Origin: an uncultured Ignavibacteriota bacterium
Lineage (GTDB): Bacteria; Bacteroidota; Ignavibacteria; Tepidaquicellales; Tepidaquicellaceae
DNA length: 8,526 bases
Reading direction: 5' to 3'
NCBI GenBank assembly: GCA_937959065.1
Contig: CALGOI010000407.1
Location: 1 to 8,526, forward strand
Positions 4,933 to 8,526 of this stretch are shown here, one piece after another. The translations under genes were made by a program, and so were the position numbers. The notes beneath the pieces were generated by a model. The model had not been told where the DNA came from. It made no database searches and worked only from the letters and a program-made list of their open reading frames with translations. Numbering within the stretch: position 1 is the stretch's first letter; each line of letters opens with the position of its first letter.

Positions 4933-7383
4933 ATGAAAAATTTATTCTATTTGCTAAATATTTTTATGTTTTTCATAAGTTCTATTGTGATAGCTCAAGA
5001 TTCCGGAAATGGAACAATCACAGGCACTGTTTATGATAAAAATTCCGGTTCTCCAATCGAAGAAGCCGGTGTTTCGATTTATAATATAACAGATTCAGTA
5101 AATGTCGTAGCCGGAGCAAACACAGATCCTTCCGGCAATTTTGTAATTTCTAATGTTCCAAACGGGGAATATTATGCAACAGTGAATTTAATTGGATACA
5201 GCACAGCTGTTGTAAGAGGTATTACAATTACAAATGAAAAGTCAGCTATAAATATTGGAAAAATCCTTTTAAAACCCGGGGAAACAATTACTGATGAGAT
5301 CTTAGTGGAAGAAGAAACTCCGGAAGTTCAGATCACAGCAGAAAAAAAGATCTTTAATGTAAGCAAAGACCTTACATTAAAAGGAGGGAATGCGCTTGAC
5401 GCTCTAAGAAATGTCCCTTCAGTAAGTATTGACCAGGATGGAAACGTTAGTTTGAGAGGAAGCGAAGGTGTGAAAATAACTGTAGATGGAAAACCATATG
5501 GGCTCGACGGACCTAACAGAGCTAATTTATTAAGGTCAATTTCTGCTGATAATATTGAATCGATTGAAGTAATAAATAACCCTTCTGCAAAATATGAAGC
5601 AGAAGGTATTTCAGGGATTATCAATATAATCACGAAGAAAAATGACGGATTTGGCTACAATGGAACAGTTACCTTAAGTACCTCTTCCGGAGATAAATAT
5701 AATGGAAGCTTTAGCGGTAATCTCAAAAAGGATAACATGAATATTTTTGTTGATTACAGCCATAATATCTGGACTTCCAATTTTAATTCCTCAAGTACAA
5801 GACAGGTCTTCTTTAATTCATCTTTCCCTTTCTATGACCTGGAAGCTAATGCGAGGTTTAGGAGCAATTCTGATTATATTAGAGCAGGATTGGATTATAC
5901 AATTGATAAATTAAATTCAGTTACATTATCGGGAAGTTATAACAAAAGATATTTCAAAAGTTTTGGAACCCAAGATAATACTGAATTTGATGCCAATAGA
6001 AATCTTGCGAATCAATTTATAACAAAAATAAACTCTACTGATGATGGTTATAATCTCGATTTGGCATTAAATTATTATCTCAAATTTAAGAATCCGAAAC
6101 AAAAGCTTGATTTAGAAATAACATATAATAATTATGGAGATGATCAGGATGCAAATACTGTAAACCAGACAATTTATCCACAGCTGGAACCGGACCCTTA
6201 TAATTATAATGAACTTCAGGATAATTTTACTAAGGAGATTAATGCTAAGCTGGATTATACACACCCGATTGGTGAAAACTCAAAATTTGAAACAGGTTAC
6301 CAGGGGGAATTCATCATTGATGAAAACACATATAATTATGATACTTTAAATTATACAACCGGACAATACATAAGAGATGCAAACAGGTCGAATGAGTTTA
6401 ACTTTGACAGGCAGGTTAATGGAATATATGCACTTTTTTCCAGCGGAATAGGTGACAACTTTACTTTTCAGGTAGGATTGAGAGCAGAAAATACCAACAG
6501 AACCGGGGAGCTTATCACAACAAATCAGTCATTTGACAAAAGTTCTTTTGACTTATTTCCGAGCGGAAGTCTTTCACAAAAACTTGGTGAAGAAGAGGAA
6601 CTTCAGTTTAGTTACAGCAGGAGAATTAACAGGCCCAGGGCAGGAATGTTAAATCCATTCCCATCATTTTCTGCGGGAAGCAGGAATATATTTACTGGAA
6701 ATCCAAATCTGGAATCACAATATATAAATTCATTTGAGCTTAGTTTTGCAAAATACTTTTCAACAACATCAATTATTCCATCTGTTTACTACAGACATTC
6801 TGATAACGAAATCTCACGTACAAGAACATTTATTGACAGCATTACAACAGTAACGAAATTTGATAATTATAAGAGCTCTGACACATATGGATTTGAACTT
6901 ATATTTAATTCCAGGCCTACATCATGGCTTAGCCTGAATGGAAGCGTTGGATATCACAAAACAAAAATAAACGCTGATAATTTAGAACCCGGTCTTTCCA
7001 ATGAGAATTCAACAGGGTCAGGCAGGATTTCAGCAAGACTAAATATTCCGGAATGGTTTAATTTCCAGGCCTCTTATTTTTATTCCGGTGAAATCGTGGC
7101 AGCACAAGCAATCATTCAGCCCTTCCAGGCCTTAGATCTGGCGATCTCCAGGGATTTCTTTGACGGAGCTGCAACGCTTTCTTTTCGTGTGAGTGATGTA
7201 TTCAAATTATCTAAGTTTGATATAAACATAAATGATCCTTCATATTCCGAGAGCCTAATTTTCCAGAGAGATTCAAGGGTTGCAAATCTTTCATTCACGT
7301 TCAGATTTGGAGAGCAGGATAAAAATCAGAGAAGACGCCCAAGAGTTCCACAGGGAGACGAAGGCGGTAATATAGGATTTTAA
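4933..7383 (+). CDS. TonB-dependent-receptor-like outer-membrane beta-barrel protein
   Basis: The 816-residue protein is complete. A signal peptide ends at Ala21 before Gln22. Residues about 28-118 form a carboxypeptidase-regulatory-like Ig fold (ITGTVYDKNSGSPIEEAGVS … VPNGEYYATVNLIGY). Residues about 140-236 form the plug, with ALDALRNVPSVSIDQDGNVS, LRGSEGVKITVDGKP, SIEVINNPSAKYEAEG and a GIINIITKK end. The rest is a barrel of the OMP_b-brl_3 type, with aromatic-rich alternating strands and the late landmark YSRRINRPRAGMLNPFPSF. The last strand is VANLSFTFRFG, followed by a charged Arg-rich tail of about 26 residues. Such proteins import bulky nutrients across the outer membrane, powered by TonB. 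No SusD-like partner is nearby, so the substrate is unknown. GGAG abuts the ATG directly, and an AAGGAG lies 23 nt upstream. The partial gene at 8028 is a close paralogue. Confidence 0.9.
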   Translation: MKNLFYLLNIFMFFISSIVIAQDSGNGTITGTVYDKNSGSPIEEAGVSIYNITDSVNVVAGANTDPSGNFVISNVPNGEYYATVNLIGYSTAVVRGITITNEKSAINIGKILLKPGETITDEILVEEETPEVQITAEKKIFNVSKDLTLKGGNALDALRNVPSVSIDQDGNVSLRGSEGVKITVDGKPYGLDGPNRANLLRSISADNIESIEVINNPSAKYEAEGISGIINIITKKNDGFGYNGTVTLSTSSGDKYNGSFSGNLKKDNMNIFVDYSHNIWTSNFNSSSTRQVFFNSSFPFYDLEANARFRSNSDYIRAGLDYTIDKLNSVTLSGSYNKRYFKSFGTQDNTEFDANRNLANQFITKINSTDDGYNLDLALNYYLKFKNPKQKLDLEITYNNYGDDQDANTVNQTIYPQLEPDPYNYNELQDNFTKEINAKLDYTHPIGENSKFETGYQGEFIIDENTYNYDTLNYTTGQYIRDANRSNEFNFDRQVNGIYALFSSGIGDNFTFQVGLRAENTNRTGELITTNQSFDKSSFDLFPSGSLSQKLGEEEELQFSYSRRINRPRAGMLNPFPSFSAGSRNIFTGNPNLESQYINSFELSFAKYFSTTSIIPSVYYRHSDNEISRTRTFIDSITTVTKFDNYKSSDTYGFELIFNSRPTSWLSLNGSVGYHKTKINADNLEPGLSNENSTGSGRISARLNIPEWFNFQASYFYSGEIVAAQAIIQPFQALDLAISRDFFDGAATLSFRVSDVFKLSKFDININDPSYSESLIFQRDSRVANLSFTFRFGEQDKNQRRRPRVPQGDEGGNIGF

Positions 7384-7407
7384 AGGAAGTCTCAGTAGCC
7401 TCATATC

Positions 7408-7447
7408 AGCTCTGTCCCAATATTGGGACAGAGCTTTTTTTGTTTTT
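7408..7447 (+). terminator. Strong intrinsic terminator after the receptor gene
   Basis: A 28-nt perfect palindrome has arms AGCTCTGTCCCAAT (7408-7421) and ATTGGGACAGAGCT (7422-7435); the innermost bases form the loop. It is followed by TTTTTTTGTTTTT. It ends the transcript of the 4933-7383 gene. Confidence 0.93.
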
Positions 7448-7467
7448 ATGCCAAACATTTTTTATTT

Positions 7468-7473
7468 TATAAT
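7468..7473 (+). promoter_or_regulatory. Candidate -10 element for the basic small protein gene
   Basis: TATAAT at 7468-7473 lies 32 bp before the ATG and downstream of the preceding terminator, a sensible place for a promoter. The -35 position (TTTATG, 7445-7450) matches poorly, and AT-rich DNA gives such hits by chance. Confidence 0.3.
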
Positions 7474-7504
7474 ATAACCTCTAATTAACTAAAAAGGAGA
7501 TACA

Positions 7505-7804
7505 ATGCCTAAGGAATGGAGTAAGAAAGAGGAGAGAATGTATGAACACATTAAATCCTCCGAAAAAAAAGAGGGTAAAAGCGAGAAAAGAGCAAAACAA
7601 ATTGCCGCCAGTACCGTTAATAAGAGGAGAAGAAAAAAAGGGGAAACATCTAACCGAACTACTAAAGGAACCGGTAATCCTAACCAATCTCTCGAGGATA
7701 GAACTAAAAAGGAGCTCTATAACAGAGCAAAAAATTTAAACATCGAGGGAAGAAGCCGAATGAATAAAAGGGAGCTTGTAAAAGCTATCCGAAGAAAACA
7801 ATAG
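7505..7804 (+). CDS. Small basic DUF7218-like protein with Rho N-terminal/SAP-like domain
   Basis: The 99-residue product is extremely rich in Lys and Arg. Residues 1-48 (MPKEWSKKEERMYEHIKSSE … SEKRAKQIAASTVNKRRRKKG) match, from memory, a small bacterial family sometimes labelled plasmid stabilization protein or DUF7218. Residues about 66-99 (RTKKELYNRAKNLNIEGRSR then MNKRELVKAIRRKQ) look like a Rho_N/SAP-type helix-extended-helix, a nucleic-acid-binding fold. A chromosome- or RNA-binding role in the cytoplasm is inference; the plasmid label is a database name, not evidence of a plasmid. The start is clear: AAGGAG (7494-7499) with a 5-nt spacer. The gene has its own terminators on both sides, so it is a single-gene unit between two receptor paralogues. 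Confidence 0.85.
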   Translation: MPKEWSKKEERMYEHIKSSEKKEGKSEKRAKQIAASTVNKRRRKKGETSNRTTKGTGNPNQSLEDRTKKELYNRAKNLNIEGRSRMNKRELVKAIRRKQ

Positions 7805-7818
7805 TTAACCATTTAACC

Positions 7819-7847
7819 AAAAAAACCGCCTTCAAGGCGGTTTTTTT
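7819..7847 (+). terminator. Intrinsic terminator after the DUF7218-like gene
   Basis: CCGCC (7826-7830) pairs with GGCGG (7836-7840) around TTCAA. The flanking A7 and T7 tracts extend the stem and supply the U-run, and the A-tract makes it potentially active in both directions. Confidence 0.9.
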
Positions 7848-7889
7848 ATTTGTTTAATCTTGAATTAATTAGAGTTAATTTATGTTATA

Positions 7890-7918
7890 TTGACTTAAGG
7901 ATATTATGACCGTAAATT
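7890..7918 (+). promoter_or_regulatory. Candidate promoter of the second receptor gene
   Basis: TTGACT (7890-7895), a 17-bp spacer and TAAATT (7913-7918) form a sigma70-like pair. This would give a leader of about 100 nt before the ATG at 8028. It is a moderate match only; an exact TAnnTTTG motif is not seen in this interval. Confidence 0.35.
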
Positions 7919-7957
7919 ATTATCAATTCCAAACTTATTCTTAGGATGTTGTTAAAC

Positions 7958-7994
7958 CTTATGCCATTTTAGAGTGTCAAATCTAAAACATAAG
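7958..7994 (+). promoter_or_regulatory. Leader hairpin upstream of the second receptor gene
   Basis: CTTATG (7958-7963) and TTTTAGA (7967-7973) pair with TCTAAAA (7982-7988) and CATAAG (7989-7994). This gives a 13-bp stem with a CCA bulge on the 5' side and an 8-base loop. It ends 33 nt before the ATG. No T-run follows, so it is not an ordinary terminator. It could be an RNA control element or a DNA operator. Confidence 0.45.
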
Positions 7995-8027
7995 TATGAT
8001 ATTTTGGTTAATTCTAATTCTGCATTC

Positions 8028-8526
8028 ATGACGAAATTTACAGGTTTTTTAGTAGTGGGGCTAATTTGTTTATTACTCTCTGGTAATGTTTATTCCCAAA
8101 ATGGAACTATCTCCGGTAAAGTTGTAGATAATTCCACCGGGGCAGGAATCGAGGCCGTTTCCGTTTCACTTTATAAAGTTAGCGATTCTACAAATGTAGT
8201 AACAGGAGCTGAGACCGATGTAGTAGGTAATTTTATAATTAGTGAAATACCTTTCGGACAGTATTACCTTACTGTCAATTTTATAGGATATAATACAGCG
8301 GTAGTCAGAGGGATAAATCTTTCTGATTCAAAAAGTTCAGTGAATTTGGGTGAAATTAAACTTAAATCAGGGGAGACTGTTACGGAGGAGATAGTTGTTG
8401 AAGCCGAAGACCCGCCTGTACAGTTTACAGCTGAAAAGAAAATCTTTAATGTTGGGCAGGATCAGACAAACCGCGGCGGTAATGCACTCGACGTGCTGAA
8501 AAATCTCCCTTCTGTTGACGTGGACC
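8028..8526 (+). CDS. TonB-dependent-receptor-like protein, 5' part (runs off the window)
   Basis: An ATG at 8028 opens 166 codons with no stop before the window end. The product has a signal peptide (MTKFTGFLVVGLICLLLSGN, cleavage after VYS before Gln24). A carboxypeptidase-regulatory-like domain follows (about 26-118: TISGKVVDNSTGAGIEAVSV … IPFGQYYLTVNFIGY). Then comes the start of a plug domain (AEKKIFNVGQDQTNRGGNAL, VLKNLPSVDVD). It aligns without gaps to the receptor at 4933-7383, with about 60 % identity over 139 residues by hand count, so the full protein should also be a barrel of about 800 residues. No Shine-Dalgarno site precedes the ATG. The leader hairpin at 7958-7994 may matter for control. 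The substrate is unknown. Confidence 0.85.
   Translation, partial: MTKFTGFLVVGLICLLLSGNVYSQNGTISGKVVDNSTGAGIEAVSVSLYKVSDSTNVVTGAETDVVGNFIISEIPFGQYYLTVNFIGYNTAVVRGINLSDSKSSVNLGEIKLKSGETVTEEIVVEAEDPPVQFTAEKKIFNVGQDQTNRGGNALDVLKNLPSVDVD

Larger units (their letters stand above)
7848..8027. other. Non-coding leader interval before the second receptor
   Basis: This 180-bp AT-rich gap holds the candidate promoter (7890-7918), a 12-codon open frame preceded by AAGGA (7906-7944, MTVNYYQFQTYS) and the hairpin at 7958-7994. I see no further gene in it. Confidence 0.5.

Noticed and set aside
5328..5633. Minus-strand open frame inside the receptor plug region (also 7116-7298)
   Set aside because: Both are antisense to conserved receptor domains and have no start signals.
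7481..7739. Overlapping frames on both strands at the DUF7218-like gene
   Set aside because: The 7505 frame alone has a correct ribosome site and family motifs. The others arise from its Lys/Arg-rich purine bias.
7906..7944. Twelve-codon frame MTVNYYQFQTYS with AAGGA before it, as a leader peptide
   Set aside because: It is too short to judge. It has no run of a regulatory amino acid, and no terminator/antiterminator pair follows.
1..8526. CRISPR arrays, tRNA/rRNA genes, insertion sequences or attachment repeats
   Set aside because: I saw no regularly spaced repeats, cloverleaf patterns, transposase motifs or paired terminal repeats on reading both strands.

Overview
The window is AT-rich bacterial DNA. 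Its features point to the Bacteroidota/Ignavibacteriota lineage: SusC/OMP_b-brl_3-type outer-membrane receptors with N-terminal carboxypeptidase-regulatory domains, signal peptides ending just before Gln (…IA|Q, …YS|Q), a helical-repeat protein of a type I remember only from that phylum, and TAnnTTTG-like promoter elements. An Ignavibacteria-like organism is my best guess. It rests on protein style, not on a marker gene. I see no mobile element, CRISPR array, tRNA or rRNA.

Layout. 21-1058 (+) is the C-terminal part of a TPR-like helical protein that seems to lack its N-terminus. A two-way hairpin terminator (1061-1097) separates it from a previously easy-to-miss 36-codon gene (1120-1230, -) for a tiny secreted peptide. 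Next comes a minus-strand, translationally coupled pair: a TrmB-type regulator (2032-2901) followed by a lipoprotein (1315-2019). The regulator promoter (2933-2963) is overlapped by a perfect palindrome (2912-2935), the best autoregulatory operator candidate here. Divergent from it is a two-gene operon: a BON/LysM protein (3104-3493) and a dodecin-like protein (3506-3712), closed by a strong terminator. A VOC/glyoxalase-fold gene follows (3779-4186).

On the minus strand, 4221-4815 reads as one five-helix membrane-protein gene broken by a +1 frameshift. Ordinary gene calling would split it into two small hypothetical proteins. The right part of the window holds a complete TonB-dependent-receptor-like outer-membrane protein (4933-7383), a small very basic DUF7218/Rho_N-like protein (7505-7804), and the start of a second receptor (8028 to the window end). 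The two receptors match without gaps over about 139 residues at roughly 60 % identity, so they look like a tandem duplication with a small gene between. The second has a long leader (7848-8027) with a 13-bp hairpin.

How it fits together: most genes are separately terminated housekeeping or envelope units. The regulator-lipoprotein unit, its operator and the divergent LysM-dodecin operon form the one visible regulatory module. I did not find a clear new multi-gene system. The most useful results are the frameshifted gene, the operator, the mini secreted peptide, the dodecin lacking its canonical flavin-stacking residues, and the leader hairpin.
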